Assembly (NCBI GenBank): GCA_026929865.2
Contig: CM049410.1
Location: 30,188,501 to 30,252,500 of the forward strand
Length of the DNA stretch: 64,000 bases
From: Hyperoplus lanceolatus
Taxonomy: Eukaryota > Chordata > Actinopteri > Uranoscopiformes > Ammodytidae
Direction of reading: 5' to 3'
Notes under the pieces: model-generated
Told to the model about the DNA's origin: nothing
The model's database searches: none
The model's input: only the letters and a program-made list of their open reading frames with translations
In this document: positions 13,641-27,514 of the stretch, piece by piece
How positions within the stretch are numbered: position 1 is the first letter of the stretch
Layout: each line of letters opens with the position of its first letter
Made by a program: the position numbers and the translations under genes

Positions 13641-16600
13641 CCTGTTATTCCCGAGTCATTCCACTCCAGCGTCATAGTTCACGACCCCATGAGGCCACAC
13701 AAAAAGTTTCAGGACATTCTGATGTGTAGTTTCAGAATAAAAGCCCACTAGATATTGAAAATATGAGAAAAATTAGATATGATTTTGGATTCAATTTAAA
13801 AAAAAACGCCCTGTTATTCCAGAGTCATTCCACTCCAGGGTCATAGTTCACGACCCCATGAGGCCACCCAAGAACTTTCAGGACATTCTGATGTGTAGTT
13901 TCAAAATAAAAGCCCACAAGATATTGAAAATATGAGAGAAATTAGATATGATTTTGGATTCAATTTTTAAAAAAACGCCCTGTTATTCCAGAGTCATTCC
14001 ACTCCAGGGTCATAGTTCACAACCCCATGAGGTCCCCCAACAACTTTCAGGACATTCTGATGTGTAGTTTCAAAATAAAAGCCCACTTGATATTGAAAAT
14101 ATGAGAGAAATTAGATATGATTTTGGATTCAATTTTTAAAAAAAACGCCCTGTTATTCCAGAGTCATTCCACTCCAGGGTCATAGTTCACAACCCCATGA
14201 GGTCACCCAAGAAGTTTCAGGACATTCTGATGTGTAGTTTCAAAATAAAAGCCCACTAGATATTGAAAATATGAGAGAAATTAGATATGATTTTGGATTC
14301 AATTTTTAAAAAACGCCCTGTTATTCCAAAGTCATTCCACTCCAGGGTCATAGTGTTTGACCCCATGAGGCCACACAAAAGTTTCAGGATATTCTGATGT
14401 GTACTTTCAAAATAAAAGCCCACTAGATATTGAAAATATCAGATTCAAAATTAGATATGATTTTGGATTCAATTAAAAACAAAAACGCCCTGTTATTCCA
14501 GAGTCATTCCACTCCAGGGTCATAGTTCACGACCCCATGAGGCCACACAAAAAGTTTCAGGACATTCTGATGTGTAGTTTCAGAATAAAAGCCCACTAGA
14601 TATTGAAAATATGAGAGAAATTAGATATGATTTTGGATTCAATTTAAAAAAAAAAGCCCTGTTATTCCAGAGTCATTCCACTCCAGGGTCATAGTTCACG
14701 ACCCCATGAGGCCACACAAAAAGTTTCAGGACATTCTGATGTGTAGTTTCAGAATAAAAGCCCACTAGATATTGAAAATATGAGAGAAATTAGATATGAT
14801 TTTGGATTCAATTTTTTAAAAAACGCCCTGTTATTCCAGAGTCATTCCACTCCAGGGTCATAGTTCACAACCCCATGAGGTCACCCAAGAAGTTTCAGGA
14901 CATTCTGATGTGTAGTTTCAAAATAAAAGCCCACTAGATATTGAAAATATGAGAGAAATTAGATATGATTTTGGATTCAATTTAAAAAAAAACGCCCTGT
15001 TATTCCAGAGTCATTCCACTCCAGGGTCATAGTTCACAACCCCATGAGGTCCCCCAAGAAGTTTCAGGACATTCTGATGTGTAGTTTCAAAATAAAAGCC
15101 CACTAGATATTGAAAATATGAGAGAAATTAGATATGATTTTGGATTCAATTTTTAAAAAAACGCCCTGTTATTCCAGAGTCATTCCACTCCAGGGTCATA
15201 GTTCACGACCCCATGAGGCCACACAAAAAGTTTCAGGACATTCTGATGTGTAGTTTCAAAATAAAAGCCCACTAGATATTGAAAATATGAGAGAAATTAG
15301 ATATGATTTTGGATTCAATTTAAAAAAAAACGCCCTGTTATTCCAGAGTCATTCCACTCCAGGGTCATAGTTCACAACCCCATGAGGCCACCCAAAAAAG
15401 TTTCAGGACATTCTGATGTGTAGTTTCAGAATAAAAGCCCACTAGATATTGAAAATATGAGAGAAATTAGATATGATTTTGGATTCAATTTTAAAAAAAA
15501 CGCCCTGTTATTCCAGAGTCATTCCACTCCAGGGTCATAGTTCACGACCCCATGAGGTCCCCCAAGAAGTTTCAGGACATTCTGATGTGTAGTTTCAGAA
15601 TAAAAGCCCACTAGATATTGAAAATATGAGAGAAATTAGATATGATTTTGGATTCAATTTAAAAAAAAAACGCCCTGTTATTCCAGAGTCATTCCACTCC
15701 AGGGTCATAGTTCACAACCCCATGAGGTCCCCCAAGAACTTTCAGGACATTCTGATGTGTAGTTTCAAAATAAAAGCCCACAAGATATTGAAAATATGAG
15801 AGAAATTAGATATGATTTTGGATTCAATTTTTAAAAAAACACCCTGTTATTCCAGAGTCATTCCACTCCAGCGTCATAGTCCACGACCCCTCGAGGCCAC
15901 ACAAAAAGTTTCAGGACATTCTGATGTGTAGTTTCAAAATTAAAGCGCACTAGATATTGAAAATATGAGAGAAATTACATATGATTTTGGATTCAATTTA
16001 AAAAAAAACGCCCTGTTATTCCAGAGTCATTCCACTCCAGGGTCATAGTTCACAACCCCATGAGGTCACCCAAGAAGATTCAGGACATTATGATGTGTAG
16101 TTTCAGAATAAAAGCCCACTAGATATTGAAAATATGAGAGAAATTAGATATGATTTTGGATTCAATTTTTAAAAAAACTCCCTGTTATTCCAGAGTCATT
16201 CCACACCAGGGTCATAGTTCACGACCCCATGAGGCCACACAAAAAGTTTCAGGACATTCTGATGTGTAGTTTCAGAATAAAAGCCCACTAGATATTGAAA
16301 ATATGAGAAAAATTAGATATGATTTTGGATTCAATTTAAAAAAAAACGCCCTGTTATTCCAGAGTCATTCCACTCCAGGGTCATAGTTCACAACCCCATG
16401 AGGTCCCCCAAGAACTTTCAGGACATTCTGATGTGTAGTTTCAAAATAAAAGCCCACAAGATATTGAAAATATGAGAGAAATTAGATATGATTTTGGATT
16501 CAATTTTTAAAAAAACACCCTGTTATTCCAGAGTCATTCCACTCCAGCGTCATAGTACACGACCCCTCGAGGCCACACAAAAAGTTTCAGGACATTCTGA

Positions 16601-17459
16601 TGTGTAGTTTCAAAATTAAAGCGCACTAGATATTGAAAATATGAGAGAAATTACATATGATTTTGGATTCAATTTAAAAAAAAACGCCCTGTTATTCCAG
16701 AGTCATTCCACTCCAGGGTCATAGTTCACAACCCCATGAGGTCACCCAAGAAGTTTCAGGACATTCTGATGTGTAGTTTCAAAATAAAAGCCCACTAGAT
16801 ATTGAAAATATGAGAGAAATTAGATATGATTTTGGATTCAATTTTTAAAAAAACGCCCTGTTATTCCAGAGTCATTCCACTCCAGGGTCATAGTTCACGA
16901 CCCCATGAGGCCACACAAAAAGTTTCAGGACATTCTGATGTGTACTTTCAAAATAAAAGCCCACTTGATATTGAAAATATCAGCGAAATTAGATATGATT
17001 TTGGATTCAATTTTTAAAAAAACGCCCTGTTATTCCAGAGTCATTCCACTCCAGGGTCATAGTTCACGACCCCATGAGGCCACACAAAAAGTTTCAGGAC
17101 ATTCTGATGTGTAGTTTCAGAATAAAAGCCCACTAGATATTGAAAATATGAGAGAAATTAGATATGATTTTGGAATAAATTTTTAAAAAAACGCCCTGTT
17201 ATTCCAGAGTCATTCCACTCCAGGGTCATAGTTCACGACCCCATGAGGTCCCCCAAGAAGTTTCAGGACATTCTGATGTGTAGTTTCAGAATAAAAGCCC
17301 ACTAGATATTGAAAATATGAGAGAAATTAGATATGATTTTGGATTCAATTTTTTTTAAAAACGCCCTGTTATTCCAGAGTCATTCCACTCCAGGGTCATA
17401 ATTCACAACCCCATGAGGTCACACAAGAACTTTCAGGACATTCTGATGTGTAGTTTCAG

Positions 17460-17660
17460 GGTGACCTCATGGGTTGACCTCATGGGGTTGTGAACTTTGA
17501 CTTGGGTTTAAAATCCCTCTGTTATTCCAGGCGTTTTTTCAGAATTGACCCCATGAGGTCACCAAAATTTCAGGACATTCTGATGTGTTTTTCAAAATAA
17601 AACCACTAGATATTGAAAATATGAGAGAAATTAGATATGATTTTGGATTCAATTTTAAAA
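17460..17660. repeat. Scrambled satellite segment at a former inverted block
   Basis: The normal entry of an inverted block (GGGTGACCTCATGGG) is present, but the following sequence loses alignment with any monomer and returns to direct orientation within about 100 bp. Similar damage is seen near 19,455-19,690, 21,180-21,330 and 24,260-24,330. The isolated exit junction TTCAAAATTAG at about 14,443 suggests a complete loss of the inverted arm there. Confidence 0.75.
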
Positions 17661-18003
17661 GTCCTGCCCTGTTATTCCAGAGTCATTCCACTCCAGGGTC
17701 ATAGTTCACAACCCCATGAGGTCCCCCAAGAACTTTCAGGACATTCTGATGTGTAGTTTCAGAAATCAAAGCCCACAAGATATTGAAAATTTTCAGAAAT
17801 TAGATATGATTTTGGATTCAATTAAAAACAAAAACGCCCTGTTATTCCAGAGTCATTCCACTCCAGGGTCATAGTTCACGACCCCATGAGGCCACACAAA
17901 CAGTTTCAGGACATTCTGATGTGTAGTTTCAGAATAAAAGCCCACTAGATATTGAAAATATGAGAGAAATTAGATATGATTTTGGTTTCAATTTAAAAAA
18001 AAA

Positions 18004-19200
18004 CGCCCTGTTATTCCAGAGTCATTCCACTCCAGGGTCATAGTTCACGACCCCATGAGGCCACAAAAACAGTTTCAGGACATTCTGATGTGTAGTTTCA
18101 GAAAAAAAGCCCACTAGATATTGAAAGTATGAGAGAAATTAGATATGATTTTGGATTCAATTTTAAAAAAAACGCCCTGTTATTCCAGAGTCATTCCACT
18201 CCAGGGTCATAGTTCACAACCCCATGAGGTCACCCAAGAAGTTTCAGGACATTCTGATGTGTAGTTTCAAAATAAAAGCCCACTAGATATTGAAAATATG
18301 AGAGAAATTAGATATGATTTTGGATTCAATTTAAAAAAAAAACGCCCTGTTATTCCAGAGTCATTCCACTCCAGGGTCATAGTTCACAACCCCTTGAGGT
18401 CCCCCAAGAACTTTCAGGACATTCTGATGTGTATTTTCAAAATAAAAGCCCACAAGATATTGAAAATATGAGAGAAATTAGATATGATTTTGGATTCAAT
18501 TTAAAAAAAACACCCTGTTATTCCAGAGTCATTCCACTCCAGCGTCATAGTCCACGACCCCTCGAGGCCACACAAAAAGTTTCAGGACATTCTGATGTGT
18601 AGTTTCAAAATTAAAGCGCACTAGATATTGAAAATATGAGAGAAATTACATATGATTTTGGATTCAATTTAAAAAAAAACGCCCTGTTATTCCAGAGTCA
18701 TTCCACTCCAGGGTCATAGTTCAAAACCCCATGAGGTCACCCAAGAAGTTTCAGGACATTATGATGTGTAGTTTCAGAATAAAAGCCCACTAGATATTGA
18801 AAATATGAGAGAAATTAGATATGATTTTGGATTCAATTTTTAAAAAAACTCCCTGTTATTCCAGAGTCATTCCACACCAGGGTCATAGTTCACGACCCCA
18901 TGAGGCCACACAAAAAGTTTCAGGACATTCTGATGTGTAGTTTCAGAATAAAAGCCCACTAGATATTGAAAATATGAGAAAAATTAGATATGATTTTGGA
19001 TTCAATTTAAAAAAAAACGCCCTGTTATTCCAGAGTCATTCCACTCCAGGGTCATAGTTCACAACCCCATGAGGTCCCCCAAGAACTTTCAGGACATTCT
19101 GATGTGTAGTTTCAAAATAAAAGCCCACAAGATATTGAAAATATGAGAGAAATTAGATATGATTTTGGATTCAATTTTTAAAAAAACACCCTGTTATTCC
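18004..19200 (+). repeat. Higher-order repeat block, copy 3
   Basis: The same variant order recurs, beginning with the GGCCACAAAAACAG monomer and including the ATTCCACACCAGG monomer at about 18,868. It is followed by a damaged inverted block near 19,455. Confidence 0.8.
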
Positions 19201-22200
19201 AGAGTCATTCCACTCCAGCGTCATAGTTCACGACCCCTCGAGGTCCACACAAAAAGTTTCAGGACATTCTGATGTGTAGTTTCAAAATTAAAGCGCACTA
19301 GATATTGAAAATATCAGAGAAATTAGATATGATTTTGGATTCAATTTTTAAAAAAACACCCTGTTATTCCAGAGTCATTCCACTGCAGGGTCATAATTCA
19401 CAACCCCATGAGGTCACACAAGAAGATTCAGGACATTCTGATGTGTACTTTCAGGGTGAACGCCCATGGGTTGACCTCATGAGGATATGTGAGACATTGA
19501 CCCAGATGATGATTCTGGAATTAAAGGGGTTTTTAAATTGAAAAAAAATCGCCCTGTTATCTCAGAGTCATTCCACTCCAGGGTCATAGTTCGAACACAT
19601 CAGAAGCCTGAAAGAGTCCCACAAAAAGTTTCAGGACATTCTGATGTGTAGTTTCAAAATCAAAGCGCACTAGATATTGAAAATATTTTCAAAATTAGAT
19701 ATGATTTTGGATTCAATTAAAAACAAAAACGCCCTGTTATTCCAGAGTCATTCCACTCCAGGGTCATAGTTCACGACCCCATGAGGCCACACAAACAGTT
19801 TCAGGACATTCTGATGTGTAGTTTCAGAATAAAAGCCCACTAGATATTGAAAATATGAGAGAAATTAGATATGATTTTGGTTTCAATTTAAAAAAAAAAC
19901 GCCCTGTTATTCCAGAGTCATTCCACTCCAGGGTCATAGTTCACGACCCCATGAGGCCACAAAAACAGTTTCAGGACATTCTGATGAGTAGTTTCAGAAA
20001 AAAAGCCCACTAGATATTGAAAGTATGAGAGAAATTAGATATGATTTTGGATTCAATTTTAAAAAAAACGCCCTGTTATTCCAGAGTCATTCCACTCCAG
20101 GATCATAGTTCACAACCCCATGAGGTCACCCAAGAAGTTTCAGGACATTCTGATGTGTAGTTTCAAAATAAAAGCCCACTAGATATTGAAAATATGAGAG
20201 AAATTAGATATGATTTTGGATTCAATTTAAAAAAAAAACGCCCTGTTATTCCAGAGTCATTCCACTCCAGGGTCATAGTTCACAACCCCTTGAGGTCCCC
20301 CAAGAACTTTCAGGACATTCTGATGTGTATTTTCAAAATAAAAGCCCACAAGATATTGAAAATATGAGAGAAATTAGATATGATTTTGGATTCAATTTTT
20401 AAAAAAACACCCTGTTATTCCAGAGTCATTCCACTCCAGCGTCATAGTCCACGACCCCTCGAGGCCACACAAAAAGTTTCAGGACATTCTGATGTGTAGT
20501 TTCAAAATTAAAGCGCACTAGATATTGAAAATATGAGAGAAATTACATATGATTTTGGATTCAATTTAAAAAAAAACGCCCTGTTATTCCAGAGTCATTC
20601 CACACCAGGGTCATAGTTCACGACCCCATGAGGCCACACAAAAAGTTTCAGGACATTCTGATGTGTAGTTTCAGAATAAAAGCCCACTAGATATTGAAAA
20701 TATGAGAAAAATTAGATATGATTTTGGATTCAATTTAAAAAAAACGCCCTGTTATTCCAGAGTCATTCCACTCCAGGGTCATAGTTCACAACCCCATGAG
20801 GCCCCCCAAGAAGTTTCAGGACATTCTGATGGGTAGTTTCAAAATAAAAGCCCACTAGATATTGAAAATATGAGAGAAATTAGATATGATTTTGGATTCA
20901 ATTTTTAAAAAAATACCCTGTTATTCCAGAGTCATTCCACTCCAGGGTCATAGTTCACAACCCCTCGAGGCCACACAAAAAGTTTCAGGACATTCTGATG
21001 TGTAGTTTCAAAATTAAAGCGCACTAGATATTGAAAATATCAGAGAAATTAGATATGATTTTGGATTCAATTTTTAAAAAAACACCCTGTTATTCCAGAG
21101 TCATTCCACTGCAGGGTCATAATTCACAACCCCATGAGGTCACACAAGAAGATTCAGGACATTCTGATGTGTACTTTCAGGGTGACCTCATGGGTTGACC
21201 TCATGGGGTTGTGAACTTTGACCCTGGGAATTGAGTCACTCTGGAATAACAGAGGGCCACAAGAAATTCAGGACAAAATGTGTATTTAATTTCTCTCAGA
21301 TTTTCAATTTCAAAATTAGATATGATTTTGGATTCAATTAAAAAAAATCACGCCCTGTTATTCCAGAGTCATTCCACTCCAGGGTCATAGTTCACAACCC
21401 CATGAGGTCACCCAAGAAGTTTCAGGACATTCTGATGTGTAGTTTCAGAATAAAAGCCCACTAGATATTGAAAATATGAGAGAAATTAGATATGATTTTG
21501 GATTCAATTAAAAACAAAAACGCCCTGTTATTCCAGAGTCATTCCACTCCAGGGTCATAGTTCACGACCCCATGAGGCCACACAAAAAGTTTCAGGACAT
21601 TCTGATGTGTAGTTTCAGAATAAAAGCCCACTAGATATTGAAAATATGAGAGAAATTAGATATGATTTTGGATTCAATTTAAAAAAAAACGCCCTGTTAT
21701 TCCAGAGTCATTCCACTCCAGGGTCATAGTTCACGACCCCATGAGGTCACCCAATAAGTTTCAGGACATTCTGATGTGTAGTTTCAAAATAAAAGCCCAC
21801 TAGATATTGAAAATATGAGAGAAATTAGATATGATTTTGGATTCAATTTTTAAAAAAACGCCCTGTTATTCCAGAGTCATTCCACTCCAGGGTCATAGTT
21901 CACGACCCCATGAGGCCACACAAAAAGTTTCAGGACATTCTGATGTGTAGTTTCAGAATAAAAGCCCACTAGATATTGAAAATATGAGAGAAATTAGATA
22001 TGATTTTGGATTCAATTTAAAAAAAAACGCCCTGTTATTCCAGAGTCATTCCACTCCAGGGTCATAGTTCACAACCCCATGAGGCCACACAAAAAGTTTC
22101 AGGACATTCTGATGTGTAGTTTCAGAATAAAAGCCCACTAGATATTGAAAATATGAGAAAAATTAGATATGATTTTGGATTCAATTTAAAAAAAAACGCC

Positions 22201-24772
22201 CTGTTATTCCAGAGTCATTCCACTCCAGGGTCATAGTTCACAACCCCATGAGGTCACCCAAGAAGTTTCAGGACATTCTGATGTGTAGTTTCAAAATAAA
22301 AGCCCACTAGATATTGAAAATATGAGAGAAATTAGATATGATTTTGGATTCAATTTTAAAAAAAACGCCCTGTTATTCCAGAGTCATTCCACTCCAGGGT
22401 CATAGTTCACGACCCCATGAGGCCACCCAAAAAGTTTCAGGACATTCTGATGTGTAGTTTCAGAATAAAAGCCCACTAGATATTGAAAATATGAGAGAAA
22501 TTAGATATGATTTTGGATTCAATTTAAAAAAAAACGCCCTGTTATTCCAGAGTCATTCCACTCCAGGGTCATAGTTCACGACCCCATGAGGCCACACAAA
22601 AAGTTTCAGGACATTCTGATGTGTAGTTTCAGAATAAAAGCCCACTAGATATTGAAAATATGAGAGAAATTAGATATGATTTTGGATTCAATTTTAAAAA
22701 AAAACGCCCTGTTATTCCAGAGTCATTCCACTCCAGGGTCATAGTTCACAACCCCATGAGGTCACCCAAGAACTTTCAGGACATTCTGATGTGTAGTTTC
22801 GAAAATAAAAGCCCACAAGATATTGAAAATATGAGAGAAATTAGATATGATTTTGGATTCAATTTTTAAAAAAACACCCTGTTATTCCAGAGTCATTCCA
22901 CTCCAGGGTCATAGTCCACGACCCCTGAGGCCACACAAAAAGTTTCAGGACATTCTGATGTGTAGTTTCAAAATTAAAAGCGCACTAGATATTGAAAATA
23001 TGAGAGAAATTAGATATGATTTTGGATTCAATTTAAAAAAAAACGCCCTGTTATTCCAGAGTCATTCCACTCCAGGGTCATAGTTCACAACCCCATGAGG
23101 TCACCCAAGAAGTTTCAGGACATTCTGATGTGTAGTTTCAGAATAAAAGCCCACTAGATATTGAAAATATGAGAGAAATTAGATATGATTTTGGATTAAA
23201 TTTAAAAAAAAAACGCCCTGTTATTCCAGAGTCATTCCACTCCAGGGTCATAGTTCACGACCCCATGAGGCCACACAAAAAGTTTCAGGACATTCTGATG
23301 TGTAGTTTCAGAATAAAAGCCCACTAGATATTGAAAATATGAGAAAAATTAGATATGATTTTGGATTCAATTTTAAAAAAAACGCCCTGTTATTCCAGAG
23401 TCATTCCACTCCAGGGTCATAGTTCACAACCACATGAGTTCCCCCAAGAACTTTCAGGACATTCTGATGTGTAGTTTCAAAATAAAAGCCCACTAGATAT
23501 TGAAAATATGAGAGAAATTAGATATGATTTTGGATTCAATTTTTAAAAAAACACCCTGTTATTCCAGAGTCATTCCACTCCAGCGTCATAGTTCACGACC
23601 CCATGAGGCCACACAAAAAGTTTCAGGACATTCTGATGTGTAGTTTCAAAATTAAAGCGCACTAGATATTGAAAATATGAGAGAAATTACATATGATTTT
23701 GGATTCAATTTTTAAAAAAACGCCCTGTTATTCCAGAGTCATTCCACTCCAGGGTCATAGTTCACGACCCCATGAGGCCACACAAAAAGTTTCAGGACAT
23801 TCTGATGTGTAGTTTCAGAATAAAAGCCCACTAGATATTGAAAATATGAGAGAAATTAGATATGATTTTGGATTAAATTTTTAAAAAAACGCCCTGTTAT
23901 TCCAGAGTCATTCCACTCCAGGGTCATAGTTCACGACCCCATGAGGTCCACCCAAGAAGTTTCAGGACATTCTGATGTGTAGTTTCAAAATAAAAGCCCA
24001 CTAGATATTGAAAATATGAGAGAAATTACATATGATTTTGGATTCAATTTTAAAAAAAACGCCCTGTTATTCCAGAGTCATTCCACTCCAGGGTCATAGT
24101 TCACAACCCCATGAGGTCACACAAGAAGTTTCAGGACATTCTGATGTGTACTTTCAAAATAAAAGCCCACAAGATATTGAAAATATGAGAGAAATTAGAT
24201 ATGATTTTGGATTCAATTTTTTTAAAAAACACCCTGTTATTCCAGAGTCATTCCACTCCAGGGCCCCCCCCGACATCATATGTGTACTTTGGGTGACCTC
24301 ATGGTTGACCTCACACAAAAAGTTTCAGGACATTCTGATAGTGTTTGTTTCAAAATCTAAAGCGCACTAGATATTGAAAATATGTGCGAAATTAGATATG
24401 ATTTTGGATTCAATTTAAAAAAAAACGCCCTGTTATTCCAGAGTCATTCCACTCCAGGGTCATAGTTCACAACCCCATGAGGTCCCCCAAGAAGTTTCAG
24501 GACATTCTGATGTGTAGTTTCAAAATAAAAGCCCACTAGATATTGAAAATATGAGAGAAATTAGATATGATTTTGGATTCAATTTTTAAAAAAACGCCCT
24601 GTTATTCCAGAGTCATTCCACTCCAGGGTCATAGTTCCCGACCCCATGAGGCCACACAAAAAGTTTCAGGACATTCTGATGTGTAGTTTCAGAATAAAAG
24701 CCCACTAGATATTGAAAATATGAGAGAAATTAGATATGATTTTGGTTTCAATTTAAAAAAAAACGCCCTGTT

Positions 24773-25770
24773 ATTCCAGAGTCATTCCACTCCAGGGTCA
24801 TAGTTCACGACCCCATGAGGCCACAAAAACAGTTTCAGGACATTCTGATGTGTAGTTTCAGAAAAAAAGCCCACTAGATATTGAAAGTATGAGAGAAATT
24901 AGATATGATTTTGGATTCAATTTTAAAAAAAACGCCCTGTTATTCCAGAGTCATTCCACTCCAGGGTCATAGTTCACAACCCCATGAGGTCCCCCAAGAA
25001 CTTTCAGGACATTCTGATGTGTAGTTTCAAAATAAAAGCCCACAAGATATTGAAAATATGAGAGAAATTAGATATGATTTTGGATTCAATTTTTAAAAAA
25101 ACACCCTGTTATTCCAGAGTCATTCCACTCCAGCGTCATAGTCCACGACCCCTCGAGGCCACACAAAAAGTTTCAGGACATTCTGATGTGTAGTTTCAAA
25201 ATTAAAGCGCACTAGATATTGAAAATATGAGAGAAATTACATATGATTTTGGATTCAATTTAAAAAAAAACGCCCTGTTATTCCAGAGTCATTCCACTCC
25301 AGGGTCATAGTTCAAAACCCCATGAGGTCACCCAAGAAGTTTCAGGACATTCTGATGTGTAGTTTCAGAATAAAAGCCCACTAGATATTGAAAATATGAG
25401 AGAAATTAGATATGATTTTGGATTCAATTTTTAAAAAAACTCCCTGTTATTCCAGAGTCATTCCTCACCAGGGTCATAGTTCACGACCCCATGAGGCCAC
25501 ACAAAAAGTTTCAGGACATTCTGATGTGTAGTTTCAGAATAAAAGCCCACTAGATATTGAAAATATGAGAAAAATTAGATATGATTTTGGATTCAATTTA
25601 AAAAAAAACGCCCTGTTATTCCAGAGTCATTCCACTCCAGGGTCATAGTTCACAACCCCATGAGGTCCCCCAAGAACTTTCAGGACATTCTGATGTTTAG
25701 TTTCAAAATAAAAGCCCACAAGATATTGAAAATATGAGAGAAATTAGATATGATTTTGGATTCAATTTTT
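24773..25770 (+). repeat. Higher-order repeat block, copy 4 (shortened)
   Basis: It starts with the same marker monomer but lacks one B monomer before the CTCGAG monomer. The equivalent of ATTCCACACCAGG reads ATTCCTCACCAGG. Confidence 0.78.
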
Positions 25771-27225
25771 AAAAAAACGCCCTGTTATTCCAGAGTCATT
25801 CCACTCCAGGGTCATAGTTCACGACCCCATGAAGCCACACAAAAAGTTTCAGGATATTCTGATGTGTACTTTCAAAATAAAAGCCCACTTGATATTGAAA
25901 ATATCAGCGAAATTAGATATGATTTTGGATTCAATTTTTAAAAAAACGCCCTGTTATTCCAGAGTCATTCCACTCCAGGGTCATAGTTCACGACCCCATG
26001 AGGCCACACAAAAGGTTTCAGGACATTCTGATGTGTAGTTTCAGAATAAAAGCCCACTAGATATTGAAAATATGAGAGAAATTAGATATGATTTTGGATT
26101 AAATTTTTAAAAAAACGCCCTGTTATTCCAGAGTCATTCCACTCCAGGGTCATAGTTCACGACCCCATGAGGTCCCCCAAGAAGTTTCAGGACATTCTGA
26201 TGTGTAGTTTCAGAATAAAAGCCCACTAGATATTGAAAATATGAGAGAAATTAGATATGATTTTGGATTCAATTTTTTTAAAAAACGCCCTGTTATTCCA
26301 GAGTCATTCCACTCCAGGGTCATAGTTCACAACCACATGAGGTCCCCCAAGAACTTTCAGGACATTCTGATGTGTAGTTTCAAAATAAAAGCCCACTTGA
26401 TATTGAAAATATCAGAGAAATTAGATATGATTTTGGATTCAATTTTTAAAAAAACACCCTGTTATTCCAGAGTCATTCCACTCCAGCGTCATAGTCCACG
26501 ACCCCTCGAGGCCACACAAAAAGTTTCAGGACATTCTGATGTGTAGTTTCAAAATTAAAGCGCACTAGATATTGAAAATATGAGAGAAATTACATATGAT
26601 TTTGGATTAAATTTTTAAAAAAACGCCCTGTTATTCCAGAATCATTCCACTCCAGGGTCATAGTTCACGACCCCATGAGGCCACACAAAAAGTTTCAGGA
26701 CATTCTGATGTGTAGTTTCAGAATAAAAGCCCACTAGATATTGAAAATATGAGAGAAATTAGATATGATTTTGGATTCAATTTAAAAAAAACGCCCTGTT
26801 ATTCCAGAGTCATTCCACTCCAGGGTCATAGTTCACGACCCCATGAGGTCACCCAAGAAGTTTCAGGACATTCTGATGTGTAGTTTCAAAATAAAAGCCC
26901 ACTAGATATTGAAAATATCAGAGAAATTAGATATGATTTTGGATTCAATTTTTAAAAAAACGCCCTGTTATTCCAGAGTCATTCCACTCCAGGGTCATAG
27001 CTCACGACCCCATGAGGCCACACAAAAAGTTTCAGGACATTCTGATGTGTACTTTCAAAATAAAAGCCCACTTGATATTGAAAATATCAGAGAAATTAGA
27101 TATGATTTTGGATTCAATTTTTAAAAAAACACCCTGTTATTCCAGAGTCATTCCACTGCAGGGTCATAATTCACCACCCCATGAGGTCACACAAGAAGAT
27201 TCAGTACATTCTGATGTGTACTTTC

Positions 27226-27514
27226 AGGGTGACCTCATTGGGTGACCTCATGGGGTTGTGAACTTTGACCCTGGAGTTGAATGAGTCTGGAATAACAGGG
27301 CGTTTTTTTTTTAATTGAATCCAAAATCATATGTAATTTCTCTCATATTTTCAATATCAAGTGGGCTTTTATTCTGAAACTACACATCAGAATGTCCTGA
27401 AACTTTGTGTGTGGCCTCATGGGGTCGTGCACATGCTTGAAGTTTCTGGATAACTGGTTCGATTTTTTTTAGTTGAATCCGAAATCATATCTAATATAAG
27501 TCTCATATTTTCAA
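27226..27514 (-). repeat. Inverted satellite block, partly damaged
   Basis: The entry junction is conserved. The second half (about 27,428-27,475) is scrambled relative to the other copies, and the exit reads TTTTCAAAAGATATG with a short deletion. Confidence 0.85.
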
